From positions 806,001 through 870,000 of the forward strand of contig JAKJHU010000026.1 in assembly GCA_022316685.1 (NCBI GenBank): a DNA stretch of 64,000 nt. Reading direction: 5' to 3'. A program made the translations under genes and the position numbers. The DNA is from Progne subis subis. Lineage: Eukaryota > Chordata > Aves > Passeriformes > Hirundinidae. Below are positions 11,731-24,460 of the stretch, piece by piece (position 1 is the stretch's first letter; every line of letters begins with the position of its first letter). Below the pieces are notes generated by a model that saw only the letters and a program-made list of their open reading frames with translations, was not told where the DNA came from and did not search any database.

Positions 11731-13154
11731 CGTGTTTGAGAAAATCTCTCCTTTTTTACAACACAGACCCTAACAGAATAAAATATCAGGTAATTAAGAA
11801 GTAGGAAATGCAAATGACAGAGGATTTGTATAAATAAGTAATATAAATGTTTGTGTTAGAAAAAGGAAGTGTGATCTTTCTACATAACATTAAAAATTGT
11901 ATTTTCAAATTTCTGCATCTAAATGCGACTGTTAAGGAGATCAGTCTGAAGAATATCATACTTATCCTATTATATAGACTGCATCTGCATCAAACAAATG
12001 TGCTTATGAAAATTCCCATTACAAGGGTAATAAAAAACAATCCACATCTGTTTACAAATAATAAGTAAGAATACCTATTTATAGATAGGGCCTTAACCCA
12101 GTGACTAGCAAAAAGTACTGAAGGGAGAATGCAGAGTGAAGAGATCAGTAATTGAGCTATGGCAAATGACACAGGACTTGCTAAGCCATAGACAATGGAA
12201 GATGGAAAATTATTCAGTGTATCAGGAGCTAGATCCAGGTTTCTGCCATGAGAGTCTCCCCCAGCCCATCCTGAAATATATGCACGCAGGGGTGAGAAAA
12301 GTGGATTTTCCTATGGCTTTATCTCCTCCTCTTGTAACTTATCTCTTGGTCTTGTGGGTTTTCTGGAAGGGATATTTGATCCTCAGGACCATGGCAAATT
12401 TTTGTCACAATTTTATTTAAAATTCTAGTCAATCTTGTTTTAACATTTCAGCTACTACAAAATGTAGCTGCTTTCCTAGAATTTAGGATGACACTTGTAA
12501 AAGGATTTATGTCCTTGTCTACCTCAAGCTTGTTTGCATTTCCATTATAGCTGTACTACAGTGCAGCTACAATTCAATTGGAGCTGCACTGCAATTATCA
12601 GTCCAAATACTCTTGAAATACACAGAGGACTCCATATTTCCAAGGCTCCAATTACAGTAGGGAAATCTCAGTGATCAAACTTTCTTCAGTTCATGTAAGT
12701 ACTTTCTATTGGTCTTGACAGGCCTGGGCAAAATGCACCCTAAGGAATCTCAGACAGCTGAATTTGCCAGGTTTGATCTTCTGTTATAGTCACAAACACA
12801 GCACAGAGACAAATCTGTCTAACTCTTCACTGCAATGTACTTTATCTACAGCATTAAATTAACCATACTTGTAACTAAATAATTTTCAAAAATAAAGCTT
12901 AGTACTACAATGAGGCCATGGTGAACTACTGTTATGTTCGTCTCCAGTCTTTCATATCATAATCTGTACAAGTCCCTTCTTAGCCTAGAGGAAATCTTAT
13001 ATGAAAGTACCTAGCAGGAACAAGATGGCCTCTGTACATCATACACTGTGAAATGCCTTCTGATATCCTGAGCAGGGGGAATTTTTCAAGTGGCAAATCT
13101 CACTCAGGGAATTTTCAGTAATTTACAGGACTTTCTGAGAGTGTTTACTTTCAA
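11731..13154. other. Intergenic DNA with small hairpins
   Basis: AT-rich, no gene. Openings at 11847-12068 and 12136-12420 are unremarkable. Two inverted repeats sharing the core AGCTGC or GTAGCT lie at 12450-12469 and 12559-12591. Confidence 0.5.
12559..12591. repeat. Perfect inverted repeat, 10-bp arms
   Basis: CAGTGCAGCT at 12559-12568 pairs with AGCTGCACTG at 12582-12591 across a 13-base spacer. The pairing weakens outside these arms. Confidence 0.8.
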
Positions 13155-13460
13155 AGAATTGTAGAATGACAGAATGGTTTAGGCTGGAAGGGAACTTAAA
13201 GATAATTTGTTGCCAACCCCTCTGTCATGGGCCAGATTACTTCCTTCTACTAGACCAGATTGCTCCAAGTTCCATCCAACCTTGAACACTTTAAGGAATG
13301 GGGTGTCCACATCTTCTCTGGGCAGCCTGTTCCAATTCCTCAATACCCGCATACTAAAGAATTTATTATTAAAAAAGAAGTCTTTTAAAGACACTTTCCC
13401 TTTTAAAGTTTCTTCCCCCTGTTCTATCACTAAATTATTCAATTCAACATGTAACAAGTA
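13155..13460 (-). mobile_element. CR1 LINE 3' end
   Basis: In reverse complement the copy ends in the CR1 pattern (CCTAAACCATTCTGTCATTC). Read on the plus strand it has TAGAATGACAGAATGGTTTAGG, then GGGGTGTCCACATCTTCTCT and GGGCAGCCTGTTCCAATTCC, all typical of the CR1 3' end. About 300 bp remain, 5'-truncated. The openings at 13179-13457 and 13207-13461 are two readings of this copy. Confidence 0.85.
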
Positions 13461-13896
13461 AAGAAATATTTGGGTCAGATCCTCAACTGGTCATTAAGAT
13501 ATCAAAGTAAATAAGATTATGACAATTTGCATAAGTTAAAAAGTTTGTACTCTGATAGAAAAACCTATGTATGTCAGGTCAAAAAGAGCTCGCAGACAGA
13601 TGATTTTTTGGACACTCGTGTATTTTAAACAAGATTAGCTGCAATATATGAAGACACATGATAAGCACTGGTATTGGGGAAACCAGTCCTAAGATGAGAA
13701 GGATCTTTGAACAAAGGGGACATCAGCTTTCTCTCTAGATTATTAAGTTACACTCTTCTGGCTTACCTGGTTCAGTGGAGGCCCATGAGAGCACAGCCCT
13801 CTTAGTCATTTCCTGTTTGCATAGACCTCTGTATATTTTATCTAGCAATGTACTCTATTTAATATACTAAGAAAGAAGGGAAAAGAGATAAATGAA
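13461..13896. other. AT-rich intergenic DNA
   Basis: No gene or repeat recognised between the CR1 copy and the long LTR. Confidence 0.5.
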
Positions 13897-13956
13897 TGTA
13901 GTGGTTTTATGTTTGCTAAATTCTGTTTGCCAAATTTAGTGTAATGGTCTTTAGTG

Positions 13957-13961
<5 letters not shown>

Positions 13962-13999
<38 letters not shown>
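13962..13999. repeat. Poly(T) tract, 38 bases
   Basis: Uninterrupted T run, which is poly(A) in the direction of the surrounding LTR. It lies about 55 bases beyond that LTR's AATAAA. Confidence 0.9.
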
Positions 14000-14000
<1 letters not shown>

Positions 14001-14776
14001 TGGGAGAGGATCAGGAGAAGCAAAGCAAGCTTAAGCTTAAAAATAAACTATTAGTTTTATTAACACATACCAAAAGAATGGAAAAGAAAAAAAAAAGAAA
14101 TTTCAAGATGCTCCTGTCTCCCCCTTAACAAACTTAACTTTCTTACAAACAACTTAGAGAGACACAACCTGTGATTTTTAGTCCGTTTCACCATTTAAAC
14201 ATAATCTTTCATCACTTTGGCAGAGGAGCCCCTCTAGTCTCCTATGGAGACATCTGCCATGAGACAAAAACAGTCTGGTGGCTCCCAATGTTACAAATTT
14301 GCAGCCTGCCTGGAGTTTTTGCAGATCGTGCTGTTGCACCCATTAGCAGCCTTTCCCCTGGTTACTTATGGGCCTCTCAGTGTATCTGGGGTACTGTTTA
14401 AGAATGATTCTTCTAAGACAGAACAAGGATTCTCTTCTTCTATTTCTAAAATCATCTCTATCTCAAAAGAAATAGAAACCTCCTTTTACCCCAGGAGCCG
14501 AGGTTCTTACTCTGTTCTAGATTCTCACTTAAATCTCAATTATATCAATCCTCAACTTTTGACTAGAACCAGTATTCTCTCAAACAACATTAAGCTATTA
14601 CAAGAAATAGTCTATTTTTCCATAGTTTACACTAGAGAAATCTGGTTAAAAATGATCACATCCTCAATCCCTCCTTCCAATAATCTTTATCAGTTCTTTC
14701 ACTTTTGCTCTACTGACTTCAAGTTGTGCCTTTTCTACATCTACTCTGCTTCTTTCTTTTCTCTCTCAGGGAAGAG

Positions 14777-14782
14777 TTAGGC
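14777..14782 (+). repeat. Target-site duplication TTAGGC, left copy
   Basis: TTAGGC directly precedes the TGTCACC terminus of the inner LTR and is repeated exactly at 15160-15165. Confidence 0.85.
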
Positions 14783-15159
14783 TGTCACCGAGACACACAA
14801 AGCAGTCACACGCAGACAAGAGATTTTCGCAGAGGTCCTTCCGATCTAGCTCACCGCTGAGAGAGCAGAGAGAGGAGAGCCCCTTTGTTTATTTCTTACT
14901 TTTTATACATTTGTGGGTCTAGCAGAAGATTGGCTTTTTGGGGTTTCCACCCCTCATCCTCAGTGGCCAGACCAATTGTCAGTTACAATTGTTTTCAGGT
15001 TAGAAATATGCAAACAAAGGACAGAGAATGAAAAACAAAGGATTTGTTTAATGTTACATCTGTGGGAAAAGGTAGAAAACTGCTCTAATATTGTACAGTA
15101 ACTAAAAGATCTGACTCCATTTCAAAAGGCTTTAAAAACTCAGAAAAACCAGGGTAACA
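14783..15159 (-). mobile_element. Solo LTR, ERVK type, 377 bp, nested
   Basis: It starts TGTCACC and ends GGTAACA, which are inverted termini with one mismatch, and it is bounded by an exact 6-bp duplication (TTAGGC). Six bases is the duplication size of ERVK/alpharetrovirus-like integrases. Read on the minus strand it has about 250 bp of U3, TATAAAAAG (plus 14899-14907), AATAAA just after it (plus 14888-14893), then about 105 bp to the 3' end. TATA and AATAAA lying this close is common in class II retroviral LTRs. No internal sequence is present. Its absence from the homologous 63 kb element supports a separate, later insertion. Confidence 0.88.
14888..14907 (-). promoter_or_regulatory. TATA box and AATAAA of the nested LTR
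   Basis: TATAAAAAG (minus strand, plus positions 14899-14907) is followed after 5 bases by AATAAA (plus 14888-14893). Confidence 0.7.
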
Positions 15160-15165
15160 TTAGGC
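15160..15165 (+). repeat. Target-site duplication TTAGGC, right copy
   Basis: Exact repeat of 14777-14782 directly after the terminal ACA of the nested LTR. Confidence 0.85.
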
Positions 15166-15690
15166 CTTGGAAGCTTCATTTTGCCAGGAAAGGATTAAAT
15201 CTGCCCAGAGTCTTTGTCTCTCTCTCTGCAGCTCATGGTGTTAGAGGTTCAAGGCTGTGCTGGTGAAGGGGAAGAACTCATGCCTAAAGATCAGAGCACC
15301 CGGGCAGTCCAGAATCAAAACAAAACAGGCAGGATCACAAATGCTTTTTCTGCCCACCCCTCAGTTTACATCTGAGGCGGGCCCCAGCCCAGCCAGGCCC
15401 GTAGCTGGTATCAGGCCCGGCCGGCAGAGCCTGCCTGTTCCCCGTGCTGGCAGCAGATGGATCCGGAGGCACAGCCCGGCCAGGGCCGCTCCTCTGGGCA
15501 CGGCTCAGCCCGGCCCCGGCTGCCTGGCCAGGGCGGTGGGGACTGGCCGACCCCCGGCTGCTGTACAGTGTTACCTTTTCTCTGGCCAAAGGGAAAAGGC
15601 CGAAAGGAAATGGCCTAGCTTGAACAAAATCAGGATTTATATGGGTACTTCCCAAAGTCACATTCAACATTCTCAGTGGTCAAAGTAGAT

Positions 15691-16258
15691 GTCAATATCT
15701 AAAATTAGCTTCTGTTAGGTCTCTGTCCTTTCTAAAATAATTCTAAGGTCCTGACAGGTCTATATTCTATATTCCTCTTTAACTAAACACCAAATATGTT
15801 AATCTATGATAGTAAAGAAGGAAGAAGAGAACATCAGAGGGTTTGCCTTAATTTTCCAAGAAAACTAAAGGAGCAGAGGAATGAGCTGGAGAGCTGCTTT
15901 AATAGAGCAAAAGAATTACCTTCAGCTGGGAGATGAGAAAACAGGTCTGGGACCGTGAGTGTTTCTTTTGGATAGAGAAGAAGGAGTATATACATTGAGA
16001 AGAAACTAAACTGGAACTGTACTATTTTACAATCTTTGCATGGAATAATCTGAGCATCATTATATGCTAATTAAGTCTTTGTCATCAATAGTATGGGGGC
16101 ATTTTGAAAAACTTAATAATAGCAGGAAACTGAAAAAATCCTGGAAATACCTTTCCTCATAGATATTGCAAGCAACCTCATATGTATGGTGATATATATG
16201 CATATGCATCAATATTTATATGTGGGGTGGGGTGAACAACAGAAAATTCCTCAATGCT
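15691..16258. other. Intergenic DNA between LTR pieces
   Basis: AT-rich, no gene. It may contain the unseen 5' end of the long minus-strand LTR. Confidence 0.45.
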
Positions 16259-16396
16259 GTGTAAGTGCTGCTCTGCAACAACAAAAACATCCTTGCCTTA
16301 CCAACACTGGTTGTGGTTTCATCACAAATTCAAAATGTAGCCTCATACCAGCTACCAAGAATAAAAATAATTCTATCCGAGTCAAAACCAGCATAG
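16259..16396 (-). mobile_element. LTR scrap, same family as 41.0-41.7 kb
   Basis: On the plus strand the order GTGCTGCTCTGCAACAAC, AACATCC, then CATACCAGCTACCAAGAA and TTCTATCCGAGTCAAAACCAG is the reverse complement of the first about 140 bp of the LTR at 41023-41658 (there GTACCTAATACAGTG and TGGTTGCTGAGCAGTG). Only the 5' part of the LTR remains, so it is truncated. Confidence 0.65.
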
Positions 16397-19300
16397 GCTC
16401 TGTGAACAACTTGTTTGGAAACTATTAGGAGTATAGAAGTGAAATGTGAACAGTATGTGAAATACAACTTAGACAGAATTCATTCTGTTAGATAATATTC
16501 TTACAGTGCTTCGAAATGGAAACCCCTCAATTTCATAGGATAAAGTTCAACATAAATTTATGCATATATCTTTCCTGTTTCATTTCTCTGAATCTCTAAA
16601 TTTCAATATTGGGCTGTCATGTTATGCCTCCTGAATTTAAAACTGAAATATTTCAACAGAGATAGACACTATGAAAATTATCCATATTACTCCCTGCCTG
16701 ATAGTTCTGCCACTGTTTGAAACAGCTGAATTCCCAGTGTGCCAGTTGTCACTTCTGTTATCAGCAGAGGCATTTATTTCCATACTCAGAGTGTAGCACA
16801 TTTTAATGAATCTGAAATACAAGAAGACATGCAAAAGTGATTTTGCATTCCATGCCCTTAAGCAAGCCTATTATCCATGTTGTGAAAACAGCAAGTTAGC
16901 ATTTTTGTTGTAATTATTTGGGCTGATTATGTATTATGTTTCTACTCAGAGGCACCTTCTTCCAAAGCAGTTTATGCAACTACTAGCTGAGAAAAGGCAA
17001 AGCAGCACTCCAGAGGCATCTGCCTTAAGGTAGCCTCATGCAAGTTTCCTTTGACAAAGCTGGCATGATTTATGATTGAAAAAAGTCCACAATGTATGTA
17101 TTGTATGTCTGAGGTAAGAGTGATTAAGGACTGTCTGTGAAAGACTTTTTCAACATTTACACTAATGATTATAATAATTCTTAAACTGTGTATGTTTATG
17201 CTGAGCAGGGCTACGATACTAGTTTCATCCAGAGATTTAAAAGGTAATGTTTTAATTATCCAGTAGATTCCCTACAGTGAGGGACCACTACTTCACTAAT
17301 GTGCATTTCCAAAGAAATGTATTTTGATGAAATAAAAAAGAATTCCATGAGTGTCATTTTCATGAAGAAATGCTTCTGCAGCTGTCAGGAAGAGGTGAAG
17401 CCTAATGCAAAGCTCATATTTACTTTTTCATTTAGTAAATTGTAAGACTTTTATTCTACTTTTCCTTCATACTGGTGTAAGTGCAGAAAAGTACAGAGAG
17501 ATCAGCAGTGGAGCTGGCTTGCTGGAAAAATGAAACAGCACTGCTGCACTGCTGACTGAAAAGTGCTGCCATCCTGGCATCTTAGGTCACTGGAGTAAAT
17601 GTCCTTATCTGGGCCTGGAGCATAGGGATGGCAAGGATATCCTTTCTCTTCCAAGGATAAAGAGGAGCTGCTCACCTTGCAGAAGGAAAAAATGTGATTA
17701 TTGTTAGGGAAGGGTAAGAGGACAATTTGGCTAGATAGGTCCACACGAGGAACAGCCCCAGCTGTGTAGCTGTAGGGAGAGCAGGACAGGACAATCAGGT
17801 GTTTGCTGCAGAGCCTTTTAATGACTACAGAGACTGGCAACCAGAACCAGTGTCAAATCAGCTAGGACACTGGAATTCCCATCTGAATGCAGAAGTGTTG
17901 TCTTAAGGAGTAAGGGATCAGTAGCCCTTGTGTTGTGGGAGTAGAAAAAAAGAGTGGAAAAAACACAGGTGAAAACACTGAGGTAGACCCATCTGTGCAG
18001 AAAATGTACAGCCACCCACCAAACACAGCCGAGTCTTATTATTAGTGTGATGACATCTTACAAATAACCAGGCCTCAGGAGAGGGGTACAATCATGATAA
18101 ATACAGCATTAATTTCAGCAATCTGGCTCTTCAAAGGGGTATGTACTCTATTTATGATATTAACTCTATTGTCTGAACCCCAAGGAGGAATTGTACATTA
18201 ATGAATGTAAAGATTTGTAAAGGAATTCATAGAACTGATCAGGATGAACTACCCAATCAACCACCACTCATCATGTCATTCTCGAACCACAAGAAGAATA
18301 TTATGAAAACTATAAACAGAAATTGCTCAAAATTCATACCAAAAGTATAATTATTAAAGGGAGAATATGCAATGAAACAGTCTTCAAAATCAATAAGGAA
18401 AAGTCTTGACTATTACAGCTTGAAATTGGTAAAGGGGTCAAAACATCCACAAGGCATTCCTTCTTCGTTAGCCAAGCATACTCATACGTAGAACAGCTGG
18501 CCTTGAAAATAGTTTCAAAGGTATATTTCCTGCTCTGAAAGAGGTTTTGCATATGAAACCCTCTCCTGAGAGCCTATTTTAAAATTAATTGTTGGCTATG
18601 CCTACCTCTAATTACATAGCATGGAAGAAAAAAGATAATGCAATCCTGATTAATAATGAAAAGCCATATTTGATTTTAAAACATGATGAAAAAATAACAT
18701 ATTCTGGGCTGTTATAAATGTGTGAAATGTATTGTGAAACTTATTACATAATAGCTTTCAATTTTTTTCTTAAATTACTTATTTGGGAACAAAATTGTAC
18801 ATAAAATTGTTTTTTATTGAATTACTTTAAAAATATTGGTATAGACAGCTATCATTATTTAAGATGACAAAAAAGTAAGAACTTCAAAAGGGAGCTGTAT
18901 GTTGAATTTCCAACAATGATTTTAGGAAATTTAACTTTTGTTTGGAATTGCATTTGATAATTCCAATTTAAAAAATATTAATTTTATTGTTCTCCAAAAT
19001 ATCTTTTTATTAGAAGTACCAAGAGCAGTTTTGAAAATACATCTTACACATCAACATATATAAATTAAAATACTGTATGTATACAATTGCAGTACTTAAA
19101 TCAACTGTATATACTTAATGTATAATAAATAACATAAATAGATAAGATTTTTGAAGATAACTAGTGACTCAGATTTTGTTATTATTTAGGCTCTTAGTTG
19201 ATTTTCTTTACAAGGACTTACTTTCAAAGTGCATTTGATCTTTACTTTCTGAAAATGGACCTGTTTCATCTATTTCCTCTTAATTTGGACCTGAATCGAG

Positions 19301-21908
19301 ACACATAAAAGCTGTACATTGCTTTTAAGTTACCAAATGATGAAAGGAAGAAGAGACAGAGATAGCGATAAGAACACAGAATAAAACAAAGTATTAGTCT
19401 TTAAAATAATTTTAGAAGACAAAGGAGATTTTTTCAGATCTACTGTTGAAAAAGATATAATTATATGATGGAATTAATTTTAAATAAATTTTAAAAAATC
19501 TAGATTCTTCTTTGACTAAGAATGCTGAGAGTGAAGAAGCCAAGAATGAATAGGTAATAGCGTGTGCTATGATTCATTTCAGCAGCTAATAGATCCATGA
19601 CTGGATAGCCCACAAACAGAAATGAACTACAAGGTATATGACATTGAAGAGGCAGTGTTGTGAAGGACTGAGGAGAATAAGCATTGACAACAAAACTGAA
19701 ACCTTTGGAAATATGTGAGAGACTTAATAGGTTCATAACTGCAAACATGACATGAAAATGAGAGCTAGTGGATAAGATGAGAAATTTGAGAACTGGGAGC
19801 TTATGGACTATTTTACAGTAGTGAAAAGTTGACATTCAATTTCCTCTGAAAGCAATAAGAGAAAACACTAATGTACTGTTGATATTTGCAGGGCATCTCT
19901 GTAGGTGATCTATAAATTTCTAAGGCTGTCTTTATGTGAAAGTTTGTGTCTTAAAGAGAAATTCTATGAGCCAATTAATGATTGTTTTCAAAAACGGAAA
20001 AGGCTACCAAAACAAATTGAGAATATTTCTCTAATGCGGTATCCTCAGCTTTTTAGATGGCTAGATGTTCTACTGTTTTCTGTAATTGTGCATCGTATCT
20101 CAAGAGAAGAGTGTGGCTTGTTAGAAGCAACATTTTTGCCTAAAAGTACAGATTCTATATTTTTAACATGTTATTATATATTTGAACACAAACAAAAAAT
20201 GTACCTTGTTAAACATTATGATGCTTTCCCTTCCTCCAAAACTACAAAAAGCTGTGGGGGAAAAGGTAATTCATAAGAAGCAGAAACGGAAATATTCTAT
20301 CCTAGTATCTGGTTTCTGATCAAATGTGCAGTTTTAAAAATTTTATAACTTCAGTATCTTAACAATATAAAATAAATTGAGATATCTCTATGTTCACCTA
20401 AAAACTTCATGTTAGTCCAAACCCCAAATTATTTTGTATTAGCATACATAATGAAGAAATGAGTATCATAAGGCCATCTGACTGAAGAACTTTCTACATA
20501 ATGAGGGATAGGTTTCAAATCTCTGCTTCAAGTAATATGTCTTTCTGTTCCCTCTGTCTTTGACTTGTATTCATGCTTCATCATTGTTTTAATTTGAACA
20601 GCCAAAAAACTCCCAAATTATTAGCTGCTTTCCTAATTTTTTAGGAAACCAGATTCTGACTACAGAGGATCTGATGTTGATTCGGAGAATTTTATCTCTT
20701 ATGTAATCACATTTAGCTCTTTTTTCTCCTTCATTGTCAAAAATATTAAGGTCCAATCATCCTTTCCCCAAGTGCAAAATTTTCCCCAATTTACTTCTGC
20801 CTGGCTTTTTTGTCTTTTTTGTTAATGACTTTTGTTAATGACTTTGCTAATGTATCACTTAGGGTGATGATGCACTTCCTGCATCTTTTTTTCAGGGATA
20901 AAGCAGCTAAGCAAAAAGACCTTTTAAAAACCTCCTCACACCAGAATTACCAGCATTTATTTTCAGCTATAAAGTAATTCTAATAAGTATAGAACATTTA
21001 GTGATATAAGGTTTAACTATAAAAGAATAAAAATTTAGAAACCTAATCAGTTATATTGCCATTACATTGTAGTTTGTGCAATACTAAATCCTGCTGCAAC
21101 TTACTTGGAATCTTGAGAAATGTCTGCATTGGAAAGAGGACTGAGACCACATCTTCAAGAACATTTGGGGGTTTTGTTGGTTTTTGGTTGGTTGCTTGCT
21201 TGCTTTTAGCACACCTCAATCAGATTAATTCCTTGTCAAACACCTCGTTCAGGATACAAATTAATCTGTCCATGTTTTATATAGTCTTCATTTATCTCCT
21301 AGTGATCAGGCAGCTCTACTATAAGAAAGAACCTAAATAAATTCTCTGGAGTAAAATATTCAGAATCTGTGTCTGGCAGCACATAATTTGCCATCACTGT
21401 ATATTCTTCTCTAGAGCAACCTCAATAATATTTGTAAAGCTTATGAAAATACCCAAGTAATCAAGTAAACTTTCATTAATGGGGAAAATATCCATCAAAT
21501 CAGAACAAAAAACTACTTCTACTACAGACAGCTGTAAAATTATTTTGTTTGTTGGGTTTTTAAAATTTAATATATTACACTTTCTGGAATTAGCAGATTA
21601 ACAGATCAAAGTAAAGCCTCTCTCAGCAGATAAAAAATAAGTGAAACATGGAGAGAGAAATTGCTATTTTGTGGAGACAAAAAGGACAGAGTGGAGGCAA
21701 AAAGGACAGAGAAAATAAAGAGCCCAGATAAATGAAAGGAAGAAGAAGATATGGCAATATGTTCACTCAAGTTCATTTGCCTTACCTAAAAGACAGTAAA
21801 GAAACAAATAAATACTTTGCTTAACTATTTTGAGCAGTTAGACCTCTAAGAGTAGAACACAGTCTGGCAACTTAGGCTTTTCTATGTAATTTTATTTTAT
21901 TTGTGATT

Positions 21909-21910
<2 letters not shown>
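16397..21910. other. Long AT-rich intergenic stretch
   Basis: No gene recognised. A moderately GC-richer block at about 17490-18010 has minus-strand openings of 112 and 65 codons without known motifs. Openings at 19500-19835 (minus, 111 codons) and 19905-20276 (plus, 123 codons) show no domain, no plausible splice-site framing and no repeat signature, and are probably chance. Small tandem duplications occur at 20818-20845 (12-base unit twice) and 21663-21706 (about 20-base unit twice). Confidence 0.5.
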
Positions 21911-21949
<39 letters not shown>

Positions 21950-21950
21950 G
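21911..21950. repeat. (GTT)n microsatellite
   Basis: About 13 uninterrupted copies of a GTT/TTG trinucleotide. Confidence 0.9.
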
Positions 21951-24416
21951 CTATATGCACTCCTCAAGCTGCATTTTTTAACGTGTAAAATAAAATGAAA
22001 GACTGTGTTTACTGCAAGCCTCAATTTTTAGAAGTTATTGTTTCATTAAAAATGGCTGATACTTTGCTTGTTTCATCACTTTTGGTAATGTGAAAATTTT
22101 AATTAAGTATGGTATTGCAGCAATCAAAGGGAGCACTAAAAAAACAACAGACAGATAAAAGCTAGTAAGGTTTTATGTCACTTAATTTCTAGCAAAGTCC
22201 AACAACTCACTTTGGCAAGCAGTGAAAATGTGGCTTGCTTTTACTTGAAAACACTCTACTAATTGGAAGTAAGTGAAATTATTAATAACAAATACTTTTG
22301 ATTTCTGTGCACCACAGTATCTACATACTGAGTTCTTAAAAATTCAGATCAGTTTTTAGCAAGTTTTTTGTACTTATAGAAAAGTATCATACATGAAAAC
22401 ACTAATAGACCTGGATTGGCTGATGAAGGAGGAATTTCTGAGCTCCAAATTAAGTTTTTGTTATATGACTCTTTTTTGTCCTTAGTTTAAATACTGGAAG
22501 CAGTAACTGGTATGATGTAATCAGCAGGAACAATAGTGAGTGTTGAGTTGCTAAACCTAGAGGAGAAAAATTGAAATGGAATTAAAGAGATGATGTAAGC
22601 TTTGCTTTTTTTGGATAAACCTTTAGTCATTCTGCCACTCAAGAAGATAATATCAAATATACAAGGCCATTTAAAAGTTTTGCCTTTTGAAGTTGTAGTC
22701 ATTTATGAAGAAAGAAAGGAAAGAAAGGTGCTTGATAGCACTGTGCAGGTTCTTTCCTATACATTGGACTTTCACTTAGTGCACTTGCCCTTTCTGGAGA
22801 TACTATGATTTAGTATTTTCAACTTCTTTCAAGTATGTAGTTCTTGAGACAACAGCAACAATGTTTCCTTTTTCCTATAATCTATTTTTGCATAATTGTG
22901 ATAAAATTATTCTTCATCCCTGCAGCAAGAATGGCTGTTTTGTGATTGTTCAAGCCTATGCATCTTTGAAGAATATAACCAAAACTGAGAAATTTTCTTT
23001 GGTGATATACAGAGCAGTGATATTGTTTTTCCCTTGGTATTTAGGTTAGTGTGCATATGTTTATCTCATTGGAATAAGTTGGGAATAATCATCAAATCAT
23101 TAATCTGAACAGGATCTTTATACCTTTTTAATTATGGACATTTCTGACTAACAGGTAAATAAGGCTATGATCAGCAGTCCAAACTGATTACAGAGCAAGA
23201 ACTTTTCTCAAAACTTCTTATGTCTTTTTTAGTCAGAAACAAAGAATAGTTCCCTTGAAATAATTACTCATTTCTTGTTTTTCTTCTGAAGAATGGAAGT
23301 TTTGTAAAGCTGCCTGGCTATATTTTCATTATTTGGGCAGCAAACATAATGATGGGAGAAGTTTTAATATTGTTGGGTCATATTTTTCACTGAGATATAG
23401 GGACCTGGTAAGGCATTTCTTGATACTAGAAACAATAATTAGAGTAAACAGGAAGGGGTATGAGAAAGAGAGCAAAAATATGTGAAAACAAAATGTTAAA
23501 TAAGGACTTCATAAGTTAGAGAAAATTCTGTAAAATTAAGGAAGAGACAAATACATTACAAAGATGATTGGTCGAAGAAATTAATTATCAGGAAAAAATT
23601 GTAAAAAAGTAACAGGTTAATATATATCCATAGGTAGTTTTCACTGACAATAAATATAAATGTAAAAAATGTAATAAAAAAAATGGAAGTATTTCCAAAA
23701 ATGGAAGAAATTTTACTTTGGCTAAAACTTCTGATGTGGTTAGCACACTTACAGACTCTTACATTAGAGCAGAAGTTTTACAGTGAAAGTACTACGAAAC
23801 TTTTAATTTCTTTTTAAGAAATATACATCTGTTCATAAGTTTTCAAGACTTCTGTATAAGAGTTTACTTCAAGGAAAAATGAAACTTCCTGAGATTTCAG
23901 CTGTCTCTTTCTTGGAAATCAAAGAAATCAAGTGCACTGTGAACATGAAATAACAGATTTAAGTAGCACGATATGTTGTATAGCCACAAATCAAGTCTCT
24001 GATAGACACAATTACAAAAGACCCAAAGTGAAAAAAGAATCTGGAAGGTTATTATCTTCAGCCAAATTCCCAGAATAAAGAAACTCAAGAACAGTGCTTT
24101 ATAGGTCAAACATTGTCCCCATAAAGACGCTTAAATATTTTAAGGAAGTTAGTAATATTTTAAAGGGAAGATGAAGTCTTGATTTAAAACACTCATATAT
24201 GACTCATCTGGTCTTATTCCAAAAAGACAGTCTTCAGAAATCAAAGAGAGAATATATTCTTAGAACCAGTAATAAGAGCTGGGAAAAATTACAAAATCAT
24301 GCACAGAAAAATTGGTGAAGAGTAAATTAATCATTGGCATGGTTGTATAAGGAGTTCCCAGGGGATTAGGAATTAAGAACATTTGGAATTCAGCAACAAT
24401 TTCATTAAGAGCTTGT

Positions 24417-24460
24417 TTGGTTACCCTGTAATCTTGGTTACCCTGTAGTCTTTGGTTACC
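24417..24460. repeat. Short tandem repeat, 17-base unit
   Basis: TTGGTTACCCTGTAATC at 24417-24433, TTGGTTACCCTGTAGTC at 24434-24450 (one difference), then a partial third copy. Confidence 0.85.

Larger units (their letters stand above)
13897..15690 (-). mobile_element. Long minus-strand LTR with GC-rich core, interrupted
   Basis: The left edge TGTAGTGGTTTTATG is the reverse complement of a typical LTR 3' end. Reading the minus strand there is a TATA-like box (plus positions 15635-15642), a CpG-bearing GC-rich stretch (15375-15560), a long AT-rich part, AATAAA (14056-14061), then an A-rich run (13962-13999) before the end. Three blocks match the 62.9-64.0 kb element in order and in opposite orientation: 15181-15206 with 63552-63577, 14619-14720 with 63654-63750, and 14375-14555 with 63812-63955. 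A younger solo LTR interrupts it at 14783-15159. The right edge is uncertain, since no terminal repeat or target duplication is seen there. The 178-codon opening at 14244-14780 is antisense to this LTR and not a gene; the two overlapping openings near 15257-15688 are readings of its GC-rich core. Confidence 0.75.

Noticed and set aside
12559..12591. microRNA hairpin
   Set aside because: The stem is only 10 bp and pairing does not extend to the length of a pre-miRNA.
14244..14780. 178-codon plus-strand opening, the longest in the window
   Set aside because: It is antisense to the long LTR, spans a segment matched on the opposite strand at 63.8 kb, and has no domain.
15257..15688. 143-codon plus-strand and 111-codon minus-strand openings in GC-rich DNA
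   Set aside because: Both come from the GC-rich LTR core, where stop codons are rare in all frames.
19500..20276. Possible receptor-like or small-protein openings (111 codons minus, 123 codons plus)
   Set aside because: I looked for olfactory-receptor motifs such as MAYDRY and for other known domains and saw none. The two openings lie on opposite strands in AT-rich DNA.
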